Source of the DNA: Stictocephala bisonia | Taxonomy: Eukaryota > Arthropoda > Insecta > Hemiptera > Membracidae | Assembly: GCA_035578905.1 (NCBI GenBank) | Contig: JAQJVL010000681.1 | Span: forward strand, 357,235-421,234 | DNA: 64,000 nt | Reading direction: 5' to 3' | In this document: positions 1 to 8,484 of the stretch, one piece after another | How positions within the stretch are numbered: the first letter of the stretch is position 1 | Layout of the letters: the number at the start of each line of letters is the position of its first letter | The notes under the pieces: generated by a model | Told to the model about the DNA's origin: nothing | The model's database searches: none | Seen by the model: only the letters and a program-made list of their open reading frames with translations | Position numbers and translations under genes: made by a program

Positions 1-259
1 AGACGTTTTTGTGCTGGATGTGTACATGGAAAACGAGTATATACAACACGTGAGATTGGCCACAGAGTGAGTGAGTTTATCAATAAAATGCAAGGACTTC
101 TCACCCAGTCTAATCGTTAGATTCGTTCTGGATAACTGCAACGGCGTGTCGGCTATACTGTCACACAGCTATAGGAATTCTATGGACGAATTCGACGGAG
201 GGAAGTATTTCATCGACCAAATCACCTATCTGAAACGTATGCCTGGATCACAACGCTAA
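1..259 (+). other. Possible exon end and short ORF, unrecognised
   Basis: An open frame runs from the window edge to about base 66 and stops against a GTGAGT donor-like sequence. This could be the 3' end of an exon whose gene starts outside the window. A separate 62-codon frame covers 71-259 and contains a plausible protein-like stretch but no recognisable domain. I cannot tell which, if either, is real. Nothing in the flanks helps. Confidence 0.15.
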
Positions 260-924
260 TGCAAGAGGGGCTGTGACCAAGTAGGATCGGCCGTACACAT
301 CGGAGCAACCAAATCACCGAAAGGAATGTGTAACTTACTCTTGCTTTGAAGTGTCAAAGAAATGAAATTTGAAATCTTTGAATTTAGTAGAAAGAAAGAA
401 AATCAATTTATTTCCCTTTTAAGTTTACAAAGCTTCTAGTTAACAGTTTAATATATAGGAATGAAAGTTTTACGTAGGCTTTTTTATGCCTGTGCGTAAA
501 ACTAGTCAAATGAACATTACATTACAATTTAATCAGACAAATTAACTTAGAAAGGTACTTTGATGTAATTTTTTATTAGAAACACAATAACAAAAATGTA
601 TATTCTATACTAAAAAAATAATAATAATTCGTTAGATACTGACTATTACATAGAAAAAATCATTACAAAACAGAAGACATATTCCTATAACAGTGAAAAA
701 TAAAAATAGATTATTCAAATAAAGAAAGTAAGTGAGTACCATGAGTTTTTAATTTTAAAATATATATTAATTACTTATGAGAGTTTGATGCCATTAGATG
801 GAGTCAAGTAAATTAGTATTAGTTACGGAAGTAAAGCATAGAAGTAATAAGTCAAGTAATCGTGTTGTCAGGTGTAGATTGACTTGAGGAGGTCCTCCGC
901 GTAATCATAGTTGGTCCCTAACAG
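260..924. other. AT-rich intergenic sequence, no gene seen
   Basis: This stretch is AT-rich with stops in all frames and no recognisable repeat. Its right end (about 840-924) probably belongs to the 3' untranslated tail of the minus-strand retrotransposon fragment that follows. Confidence 0.5.
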
Positions 925-1575
925 TCAGACAGAGACACGCTTGTTGTACACACTGTGACTGACGGTGCCAAGTAGATCCCTTATCTCCCTCGGTATGTTG
1001 CGATACAAAACATTTGCAAGGTAGAAGGAATTCGTATTGTTTACAGATTTAACTGTTCTAAGGACATGGACACCAACATTCGAGGCAATTCTTGTTCTGT
1101 AATTATGTGAAATAGGAGTAGATATTAAATCGGAATGATGAAAAATGAAATTTAGAAGAGTTTTAATGAATATATGTCTCATGGTGAGAACACCTGTTTC
1201 TTGAAAAAGTAAGTCGGATGAAAACATTTTTATCTTACGGAAGCCTGTCTTCAAAATAGAATTTTGGATAACAGATAACGGTTCTACTATAGATTTAAAA
1301 GCCCCTCCCCAAGAAATAATACCGTGTTCTAAAATGGATTGAACGTATGCAAAATATATAGTTTTAATTTCATGAGTTTTTAAAAATGTACTTAATTGTT
1401 TAAAAACGTATATGAACCTTCTTAGTTTAGACTTTAACATATCTGTATGTTTTTCCCACCGTAGCTGGTTAGAAAATTTTACCCATTTTAGTGCAGTTGT
1501 TTTGTCCAGGTATCTACTGTGCCAAACACGTTCTACAACTTGAGTTGGGCGATCAAATACTTCTGTACAATCCAA
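925..1575 (-). pseudogene. Non-LTR retrotransposon reverse transcriptase, C-terminal fragment
   Basis: The 216-residue frame matches the region after the RT palm of Jockey/CR1-type elements. It has a 'NQLRWEKHTDMLKSKL' thumb-like segment, then the Y-x-x-Y-V-Q-S-I-L-E-H-G-I-I-S-W-G stretch equivalent to the post-RT 'Y..V..S.L.YGI..WG' signature, and a basic C-terminus. The catalytic FADD box is missing, so only the 3' end of the element is present. That fits 5' truncation during target-primed reverse transcription. It ends where the unrelated plus-strand ORF begins and has probably cut that gene's 5' part. The complete element at 39.4-43.3 kb has the same domain type but is clearly divergent. 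Confidence 0.8.
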
Positions 1576-1982
1576 TACTCATTTCTTTCTCATTTGATGT
1601 TTTTAATCAATTTTGTGTAAATGTTAATAACATTTCTAAAGCTCTAACAGATAATAATAAATTTTATTTGGAAATTAACGAAAAGGAAGTTGTTAAAGTT
1701 TTATCGATTTTTGGAGCACCGCATGTTTTTCTCGGGAATATAACACTTAATCCGAGCGAGCGAGCTCAGTCTCAGTACCCGGGTAGCACCTTGACGCTTA
1801 ACTTGGGTGAGTGGGAGCAGTTTATTTCTAACCTTCCGTTAATACAGTTGGAATTGAAAGAGTTGTTTTATGAGGAAGACATTATAAAACAATATCTATG
1901 TGGAGGATTCCAAAGTCCATCCCCGCACATTATCAATAGATTAACTTGCGAAATTAATAGAGTTAATGGTTGCAGTGGTTGA
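1576..1982 (+). CDS. Unrecognised protein, 5'-truncated
   Basis: The open frame continues to a TGA at 1980-1982 and reads like real protein: mixed hydrophobic and acidic composition and a YPGSTLTLNLGEWEQF segment that loosely recalls DNA-binding PC4/p15-type beta sheets. It contains no methionine, so the start is missing or lies in another exon. Its 5' side abuts the retrotransposon fragment, the likely cause. It lies 113 bp upstream of the next plus-strand gene without intron signals, a compact virus-like spacing. I do not recognise the family; the PC4 comparison is only suggestive. Confidence 0.35.
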
Positions 1983-2061
1983 GTTTCAAGCCTTTACTGA
2001 CAATAATAACCGTTTTTAAAGAATTGACAATAAAGTGTACCTTTAAACTGCACACCAAGAG

Positions 2062-2070
2062 TATAAAAGG
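2062..2070 (+). promoter_or_regulatory. TATA box of the W-x-x-I repeat gene
   Basis: TATAAAAGG lies 34 bp upstream of the ATG at 2096. With the usual 25-30 bp to the transcription start, the 5' leader would be only a few bases, with an initiator-like TCATT directly before the ATG. Confidence 0.55.
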
Positions 2071-2095
2071 CTGTCTGAACTTTAATTTGGTCATT

Positions 2096-2506
2096 ATGTC
2101 TCTAACCAGCATGGAGGACACATGGACTATGCTATCAAAGGAGCCGAAGGCTCCAGTTGGTGTTTTAACCGATGGTTTTATAATGAAATTTGACAGGTAC
2201 GTTAATTGGGACATACTGTCAACCTACTATGACTTTTCACTAGATATGTTGAGAATTTACCAACATAGGGTAAACTGGGGTTTAATTTTAAAAAGGATAA
2301 AGTTTACAGAAGATGTACTGAGGGAAATGTCACCAAACTTTGATATAGATTGCTGGGCAATTATAAGTAGATACCAGTCTTTGTCGGAACTGTTTATCGA
2401 GGAGTTTAAAGACAAAGTGGAATGGGAAGATATTATACTGTATCAAAATGTAAGTGGAGCTTTTTTCATTAAACACTATAAACGTGTGTGTGAAGTAGAT
2501 GAGTGA
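2096..2506 (+). CDS. W-x-x-I repeat protein (giant-virus/ankyrin-like helical repeats)
   Basis: I chose the ATG at 2096 because it follows a TATA box; longer readings need a TTG start. The protein is 136 residues. After about 35 residues come four degenerate repeats of about 23 residues: V-N-W-D-I-L, V-N-W-G-L-I-L, I-D-C-W-A-I-I and V-E-W-E-D-I-I. Each is followed by a L/F-S-x-x-F/M-I/L helix, and one repeat has 'SLSELFIEEFKDKVEW'. Known proteins of nucleocytoplasmic large DNA viruses and some intracellular parasites carry very similar 'W..I..yq.LSe.FI' repeats, often next to F-box domains. An F-box-like gene lies 600 bp downstream on the same strand. The gene is intronless. Function is inferred only as protein-binding. 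Confidence 0.55.
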   Translation: MSLTSMEDTWTMLSKEPKAPVGVLTDGFIMKFDRYVNWDILSTYYDFSLDMLRIYQHRVNWGLILKRIKFTEDVLREMSPNFDIDCWAIISRYQSLSELFIEEFKDKVEWEDIILYQNVSGAFFIKHYKRVCEVDE

Positions 2507-3050
2507 ACTTACGTCCTATGGCTGGAATAAAACCCTGTAAGTCCAGGATATGAACCGTCAAGGTGGGGACGGCCCAAATTTAATAAAAAATTGTCCGACT
2601 GTTCTCTAAGGCAGCTTTAAAACGCGTAAGACCTGAGGCAGTCCTGCAGCTTGAGGGTGGATTAAACCCCGTAAGACCTCAAGTCGCAGCCCGGGGCCTT
2701 GTACAGTTTGCTTGAATGTAACACTCTATGGCTGACTTAAAACTCACAAGTCCAGGGTGTGAAGTGATTGTGGATTAAATAAATACAAAAAAAGAAAAAA
2801 AACACAAAAACCTACTGTAAAAAAAAAAACAGAATCAAAAATAATAAAAACAAATTTATAAATAAAAACCCCTTTGTAAGTCTGTACGTCACATTGAAAG
2901 GCTTCTCTAAGTAAAGTGATGTCTTTACTTACAGAGGGACCCAAAAAAACAAAAAAAATAATACTGGGAGGTAGCATTTTGTTATGGAGTGGCTATCACC
3001 GTAACTTGCGATGGATGGGGCAAGTTACAATAAACAATCGTTATCACAGT
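2507..3050. repeat. Non-coding stretch with four degenerate TAAAAC..GTAAGWCC units
   Basis: Four units resembling TAAAAC-CCGTAAGTCC occur near 2527, 2620, 2673 and 2739. The first and last are also preceded by CTATGGCTG. Between 2780 and 2960 lie several A- and T-runs. I see no coding frame; a 77-codon minus-strand frame here is a product of the homopolymer runs. Confidence 0.4.
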
Positions 3051-3108
3051 TAGTAGATATTTGGGGAAATTGATTAAATTTCCTCACTTGCTCTGTAGTG
3101 TGTTGAAC

Positions 3109-3321
3109 ATGGCCTCCAACAACCAGTCGCTGGACATGCTCATCAGCAAGTTACCACTTGAGCTAAAATATACAATATTAATTTATCTTCCATACGACAA
3201 AGTCAGTTTTATTGAAGACGATTATTTTTGGAGAATGTTTTGTGAGTTGAGAGGGATACGTCCATTTAGTAAAATACCACCGATTTGGTGGCATGCAGAG
3301 TATATGCTTTCCACCATTTAA
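3109..3321 (+). CDS. Small F-box-like protein
   Basis: The ATG at 3109 gives 70 residues. About residues 11-48 match an F-box: 'ISKLPLELKYTILIYLPY' (L-P-x-E-x-x-x-x-I-L/I-x-Y-L) followed by a D-D-x-F-W-R-M-F-C-E-L segment, as in F-box helices 2 and 3. F-box proteins recruit substrates to SCF ubiquitin ligases through Skp1. No substrate-binding domain follows, so it is either a stand-alone F-box, a truncated gene, or the last exon of a longer one. Its 3' flank shares two motifs with the RING gene downstream. No intron is apparent. Confidence 0.5.
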   Translation: MASNNQSLDMLISKLPLELKYTILIYLPYDKVSFIEDDYFWRMFCELRGIRPFSKIPPIWWHAEYMLSTI

Positions 3322-3380
3322 AAGTCCTTAAATCGTGCATAGGTCTACTGGAGAAGGAGGCACGTTAAAATACTCCTAAC

Positions 3381-3438
3381 GCGCATTTGCACAGAGTGCA
3401 ATAACCCTACCTCCTGGGTAGTGTGGAAACCTGATCAG
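3381..3438 (+). promoter_or_regulatory. Shared 3'-flank motifs B and A (F-box gene copy)
   Basis: Motif B (3381-3402) contains the hairpin TTGCAC-AGA-GTGCAA. Motif A (3408-3438) has core TGGGTAGTGTGGAAAC and ends in the palindrome CTGATCAG. Both recur with one difference each behind the RING gene (6678-6708 and 6750-6771), in the opposite order. Their location 60-120 bp after the stop codon suggests a 3' UTR or 3' end signal. Confidence 0.55.
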
Positions 3439-3521
3439 TTAATAAAAAATAACCTTGAGTTCGAGTGGTTCCACTCCATGTTGGATATGAAGGTAGCATG
3501 CCTCGAGACTCATTTGAGGGA

Positions 3522-3588
3522 ACCATGATGTCATGGGTGGGGTGAGCGGGGGTGACGTCATGGGTGGGCAGGGGTGACGTCACCTCAC
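3522..3588 (+). repeat. Tandem repeat with CRE-like TGACGTCA cores
   Basis: Three imperfect units of about 25 bp contain TGATGTCATGGGTGGG or TGACGTCATGGGTGGG, the last ending TGACGTCACC. TGACGTCA is the palindromic CREB/ATF site. The array sits in the non-coding interval between the F-box-like gene and the RING gene, about 1.2 kb upstream of the latter's start. Confidence 0.5.
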
Positions 3589-4690
3589 TTAAAACTATGA
3601 CGTTATGAGGCCCTGAAAAGGACCGTTTGTAGCGTAGTATACCTTATACTAAGGGTTAGTTATGGGACCATAACCGAGGTATCAGCACTCTATGCTGTTT
3701 CTGGGAGGAGTGAGACCTAGGAGGTCTCTATCGTCCATTTCAAAGCCACAATGCTCACAAATCACTTTGTAACTGGGTAATGCCCTTAAGTTTTGCCTTC
3801 AGCTTACTTGAGGGTAGTGAGGAATTAAATACTCACCGTGAAAGAAAACTGGTTAAATCAAAAACAAACACATCAAAGAGAGATTGTGAATCAGGAAGTA
3901 CTATATGGTACAACTTTCTATAAAGAGGTAAGAAATAATCAAAGGTATGCACCCCTCGATGTACGTTTCTACAAGACTGTCTTATCAATTGGAAAAGGGG
4001 TTTTTTTAATTCTGCAGCCCCTCCACCGCTGCAGAAAGTGATGGCCTTTCAAAAATATATCGCTAGCTGCCATCTCCTAAAAATTAAAAAAATTCCAAAA
4101 AATAAAATGAAGTGACAGAGTGTCAAATTTAGAATAGAAAAAAATATTCACCTTCCAACGCCAGGGATCCACCAGGAGTCTAGAGTCTGAAGGGATAGGT
4201 AGAAGTGTTTTCAAGACACATACATACACACTTGATAAGGAGGCTTCTATCACAATTTTGACATTCGGTTATCAGTTCAGGTAATTGTTCCAACCACTCT
4301 CTCTCTCTCGTGCATGGGTCCGTAGATGGCGGTGTGTACCTCATCTTCATCATAGTAAAAAAAAATTGTCTCGCATCTCTCTACAATCCCCACAAAATAT
4401 CTCACCTCGCCACATAAAGAATCTTATGACCACGGTTGTACATGTAGCTTTGTGTTCTTGTATTATATCCCAACGGACAGTAAGGGGGACTTGTCCGTGT
4501 ATAGCCGACAGAATGTCGCGAAGGTTATTAAATTGACTCGTGTATCTGGTAAGACATAGTTGGTATAGAGAGGGAACCATGGTGCCTGTACCTTTCGAGC
4601 AATTGTATGAATGTGGATTGAAGCGGCCACCTAATCAGGCGAGGTCGTAGCGGTTATCATAAACCACAGTGCATTTTTGCTACGCTTTTC
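3589..4690. other. Intergenic/upstream region of the RING gene
   Basis: About 1.1 kb without a convincing ORF. It contains a small inverted sequence around TATGGGACCATAACC (3661-3675), a short CT-repeat at 4299-4310 and otherwise unremarkable sequence. The several 60-80 codon frames have no protein-like composition. Confidence 0.4.
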
Positions 4691-4700
4691 ATATAAATAA
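4691..4700 (+). promoter_or_regulatory. TATA-like box of the RING gene
   Basis: ATATAAATAA lies 49-58 bp before the ATG at 4749, a suitable distance for a short 5' leader. Confidence 0.45.
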
Positions 4701-4748
4701 ATGGTGCACTTTGTGTTTCACATATTGTTATCGATTGACGACTACACG

Positions 4749-6583
4749 ATGCAGTTCTTAGGCGGTGTTGTTATCTGTCTGCTTTCCGTTGCCTTGTCGA
4801 TGGACTCTGATGAGGAGTTTAATTTGGTAAGTTTGTTTTTAAATGTAAAAGTAAACTACATTATTGAATTTTAATATAGTTGACTAAGACAGGTTGTTTG
4901 TTCAGACTCAACCGGATCCTATGGAGGGCTATTCTGCTACGATGTTTAGCCTGGGGGTTAGTAAAGTTTATTTAGAGTTTATACTAGTTTACTTATCCTA
5001 AGTGATGATCCAAATTGTTAACTTTTTATTATTAGGAGGAGGCCTCAAGACCAAACACCTCGGCCGCTATCCCAAACACCTCGACCACTGTTCCAAACAC
5101 CTCGACCGCTACTCATGATGTGTTAGACCTGGGGGAAGACGATATTCCTCTCTCAGGTTTCTCAATCACTGAGGAGGAGTGGCGCCTGTTGGATGGTAGT
5201 CCTGGACGAGTACGTATTTACGTTTTTATTTATTTTTTTTTTTGTTTTATTTATTGTCGTATAGTTGATTTAAGTTTATACTAGTTTACTTATCCTAAGT
5301 GATGATGACACCGCGCTAGCCAATCTAGTAAGTACAATTCCTTTGTGTGATTTAAATATTAACAAGTTTATTTCGACTGTGTTACAGTAAATGTGTGTGG
5401 ATTTTCAGACCCAAGCCAATCCACTTCCACCACGACGGTTCCTGAGAGGGAACGAGATCCTTGAAATACTTGACGAACGTATTTGTAAAGATGTTTAATT
5501 TTCCAAGTATATTAGGTTTTTTAGATTTATTAAGTAGTTTAAATTGTTTCAGAATGATCCAACCCCTCTACAAGAAGTGACTGGTCGGACACCACTGACT
5601 GAGGTAATTGACGTTATATGTTGCTTTCTATAAATTAAAAATCAATAGAATATTACTTTTTAAAAATATAAAATAGCGAATTCAAATGTTTCAGGAGGAG
5701 TATCAAGATGCAATTGCCAACCTCTGGGGAGATAGATCATTCATTGTTACTGATCATACCTTCCTAGAAGGACGGCCGGTCTTCATCACACGGTCCGAGC
5801 CGGTTAGCATATTATATTATTGGACTTTACTAAATAAATAATATATAACGAATTAAACAAAAATATTTTTTTTTTATTTTATGAAATAATGAATTAAACA
5901 AATTTTTTTTATTTTTTTCAGAATGATGTACCGTCAGATTCAAGTGAAACTACAAGTCACATTAGGGTTAGTTAAAATTTTTTGAACGAGTTTTTAGTAG
6001 TACACATATATAATTTTGTGTTGTAAAAGTGATTATCGTTTTCAGAACTCCGACGATGATGCGTTGGAGTGGACTTATAGGGAGGCCGATCTAACACCGT
6101 CAGCCTACATTGATCTGACTTACTCATCGAACACCTCAATCGACTTGGTAGGCTATAAAAATATACATATTTTTTTTCGAAAAAGCTTCTAATCAAACAA
6201 ATCTTAACACAAATTAATGTTTTTATTTACAGAACGGTGAGCCACAACCGTCGACTAGTCTTCAACCGCAGCCATCGACCAGTTATGCTGTGAATGTTAG
6301 TAACATTTTATATTTGCTTTTGTTTATGTGATTCTTGTGTGTGTGTGTGTGTGTGTGTTTTCGGTATTACATTATTTATTTTGTGTTTCAGTGTGAACTA
6401 GATGACGAGCCACCGTTAAGCCAGGCAAGGGCTGTGCGATGTGCAGTCTGCCTGGAATACCTCCCGACGCTACTAATGATTCCCTGCCATCACGTAGTGT
6501 GTCCTAGGTGTCGACCCAGGATCACTGCGTGCCACCTCTGCAGGGAGGAAATCATCAGCGTCGAGAGGATTTCTTCTGATTGA
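4749..6583 (+). CDS. Multi-micro-exon protein with signal peptide-like start and C-terminal RING
   Basis: Predicted exons: 4749-4826, 4906-4956, 5036-5209, 5553-5603, 5695-5802, 5922-5966, 6046-6147, 6233-6295, 6392-6583, all bounded by AG/GT and all of length divisible by three (phase 0). They sum to 287 residues. A further exon at 5409-5478 has a good acceptor but breaks phase (70 nt), and a possible exon lies at 5304-5330; these may be skipped or decayed. Exon 1 encodes M-Q-F-L-G-G-V-V-I-C-L-L-S-V-A-L-S, a typical signal peptide. Exon 3 has three PNTS octapeptide repeats. The last exon has a perfect C3HC4 RING of the IAP type: C-x2-C-x11-C-x-H-x2-C-x2-C-x6-C-x2-C. Middle exons are acidic, Ser/Thr-rich and begin repeatedly with ND, EE or TQ, as if duplicated. 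The RING implies E3 ubiquitin ligase activity. Combined with secretion it suggests an effector delivered into a host. The exon model is inferred. Confidence 0.65.
4976..5306 (+). repeat. 34-bp direct repeat within two introns of the RING gene
   Basis: The same 34 bases, with core ACTAGTTTACTTATCCTAAG, occur at about 4977-5010 (second intron) and 5273-5306 (third intron). This is a footprint of segmental duplication of an exon-intron unit. Confidence 0.7.
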
Positions 6584-6677
6584 GGTGAAATAATTTAGAA
6601 TAAACAGCCGTTCTCACGGCTAGTGAGACTAGGCCTATTGGGGAAACTCACTATAAACAAAAACGCGCTGTGATCAG

Positions 6678-6771
6678 TACCTCATGGGTAGTGTGGAAAC
6701 CTGATCAGAGCGCACGCTAGGACAGTAGTTACACGTTTTGCCACCAGGTGCGCATTTGCACTGAGTGCAAT
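6678..6771 (+). promoter_or_regulatory. Shared 3'-flank motifs A and B (RING gene copy)
   Basis: Motif A (6678-6708) and motif B (6750-6771) repeat the pair found behind the F-box-like gene. Here motif A is enclosed by GCGCTGTGATCAG (from 6665) and CTGATCAGAGCGC (to 6713), a 13-bp inverted repeat with one mismatch, so it would form the loop of a hairpin. Motif B again forms a TTGCAC-TGA-GTGCAA hairpin. It lies about 95-190 bp downstream of the RING stop codon. Confidence 0.6.
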
Positions 6772-6849
6772 CAAATTTGTTATTTTTATTGTGGAAATTT
6801 GAGTCGTTTAATTGGACACAATTCAATCAAATTAAAAAAACAATCTTGT

Positions 6850-7037
6850 GTCTAAGTGGTTTCGCATCCGACTCACATGTACTTTTCAAAATACACGCTA
6901 TGTCACAAGGTCCCCTTCACCATCTACTGTGACTTTGAGTCCTTTGTTGTACCTATCTCTACTTCAATTAACGACCCATCTACGTCACACACGACCAACA
7001 CTGAAGTCGGGTACGCTAACCACTGGACCACGGAGGG
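6850..7037. mobile_element. Small element with tRNA-A-box-like inverted ends
   Basis: The left end (TCTAAGTGGTTTCGCATCC) and the reverse complement of the right end (TCCAGTGGTTAGCGTACCC) are alike. Both resemble the D-arm/A-box half of a tRNA (T-x-x-A/C-AGTGGTT-x-x-CG). No B box is visible. It could be two tRNA-derived SINE heads in inverted orientation or a MITE that captured a tRNA half. Confidence 0.35.
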
Positions 7038-7063
7038 TTGATAGCTTTTTGTCTAATTTGTTT

Positions 7064-7925
7064 AATATATATTTATGTTTTGGGAAATTGCTGCTAGGAG
7101 CGCTGCGATCACGTCAGCCACATAGAGTATATGAAATATTAATTTTATTATAGTGTATGGAATATTAAATTTGTTATAGTGTATATATGAGTAGAGTAAC
7201 AACGCGCATGCGCGCCCAACCAGCAGACGACGCGTGCATCATAGGCTAAGAGCGTACGAAGGTAGCCGACAGTCGCCGGAAGTACCCGAAGGGAAAATCC
7301 GCCATCTTGGATCCGGTTGTCATCTTTTTACATTTATTATAGTGTAAAGTCCGCCATATTGGATGAGGAATTTTTGGAGGGAATGTTGGGAGGGAAAGAC
7401 GTCATATTGGATCCGGTTGTCATCTTTTTACATTCATTATAGTATAAAGTCCGCCATATTGGATGAGGGAATTTTAGGAAGGGAATTTTCCCACGGGGTG
7501 TGAGTTAGCGCGGGAGGGAAAGACGTCATATTGGACAAAAAAGTGCATTTTATATAGTCTAACATGAAAAAAGACGCCATATTGGACAAAAAAAGTGTAT
7601 CTTATATAGTATACCAAGGTTAACAGTGCATTTTATATAGTATAACATGGAAAAAGTTAGGTTAAGAGTGTATTTTATATAGTATAACAAGGGAATTTGG
7701 AGGGAAATGTGGGAATTTGAGGGACATTTGAGGGGGAGGTTAGGAAATTTGGCGGGAAATGGGCGCCGCCATGTTGGAAAATCGAAAAAAATTGACCAAT
7801 CAGAGCTCGGGGTGGTCACGTGACCCGAAGATACCCGAACGTGGTCGCCATCTTGGATCCTCGACCCGAAGATACCCGAGAGTGAGTCTATTTCACCTAC
7901 CAAATACCTACTAAAGGGGAAGGCA
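7064..7925. repeat. Repeat module 1: GCCATNTTGG / TTTTATATAGTATAAC array
   Basis: This non-coding block starts with a segment (TTTATGTTTTGGGAAATTGC and following) that reappears at 8490. It contains about eight copies of (C)CGCCAT-A/C-TTGGA or ACGTCATATTGGA, several TTTTATATAGTATAAC words, and the palindrome GGGAATTTTCCC at 7481-7492. Two sub-units of about 96 bp (7303-7390 and 7398-7476) are tandem copies. GCCGCCATCTTG matches the YY1/Pho-type site. No ORF is credible; the 125-codon minus frame is a by-product. Confidence 0.6.
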
Positions 7926-7929
7926 ACAC

Positions 7930-8484
7930 GTACCAACTAAACTACCTATTGGAGGCAATGGGAAACTGGCACGGAAAAAATGTAAAGTGTGTGCACGTAA
8001 TGGAATGCGTAAAGACACTTCTTATCAGTGCAAAGCATGTCCGGGTCAACCAGCGTTGTGCCTTCAAACATGCTTTGAAAACTACAACGCTTAGACAGTA
8101 GCGGGTTAGACGTGTAAATAGTGTAAATAATATATTTTTTAAAGTGTTAATTGTGGACTTTAGTAACATTCAGGAATTTAAATAAATGGTAAGTGTCCAT
8201 CAAACAATTATTTGCATGTTTATTTTATAATATAGTAATATTTGTTGCTATAGGAACAAAGACGCGTAAATGCGTCCTCAGCACATCACATTTATATTTG
8301 ATGCTATGTGCTGATGACGCGTTTTTGCGTCCTTTTTATTTTTGTTGTTGTTTACATTGAAAAGTGTTATATTCTTCTTGACTGATGTTAAGAACAATAT
8401 TTTGAAGAGTAAAACATATGTAGCAAAAATTTTTAGTTCAGCACAGGGCTTAGTGCAACAAAATCTAGTCAGCAGTGAACGTGT
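7930..8484 (+). mobile_element. 3' end of a piggyBac-like element
   Basis: The frame 7945-8094 encodes the Cys-rich C-terminal domain of piggyBac-family transposases: K-K-C-K-V-C-A-R-N-G, then Y-Q-C-K-A-C, then L-C-L-Q-T-C-F-E-N-Y. This zinc-binding domain contacts the transposon ends. About 390 bp of 3' flank follows, with a palindrome cluster (8261-8332), ending at a TTAA near 8481-8484, the piggyBac target site. Everything upstream in the transposase gene is missing. The fragment splits the surrounding repeat array, consistent with insertion into it. Confidence 0.65.
8261..8332. repeat. Three adjacent perfect hairpins in the piggyBac-like 3' end
   Basis: GACGC-GTAAAT-GCGTC, TCAGCACAT...ATGTGCTGA and GACGC-GTTTTT-GCGTC lie side by side, the outer two being direct copies of each other. 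Subterminal inverted repeats are a known piggyBac feature. Confidence 0.6.

Noticed and set aside
1491..1575. N-terminal extension of the 1576-1982 frame
   Set aside because: It is antisense to the reverse transcriptase fragment and begins at a non-ATG codon, so it is not part of the protein.
7559..7936. 125-codon minus ORF in the repeat array
   Set aside because: Generated by repeated motif words; no protein-like features.
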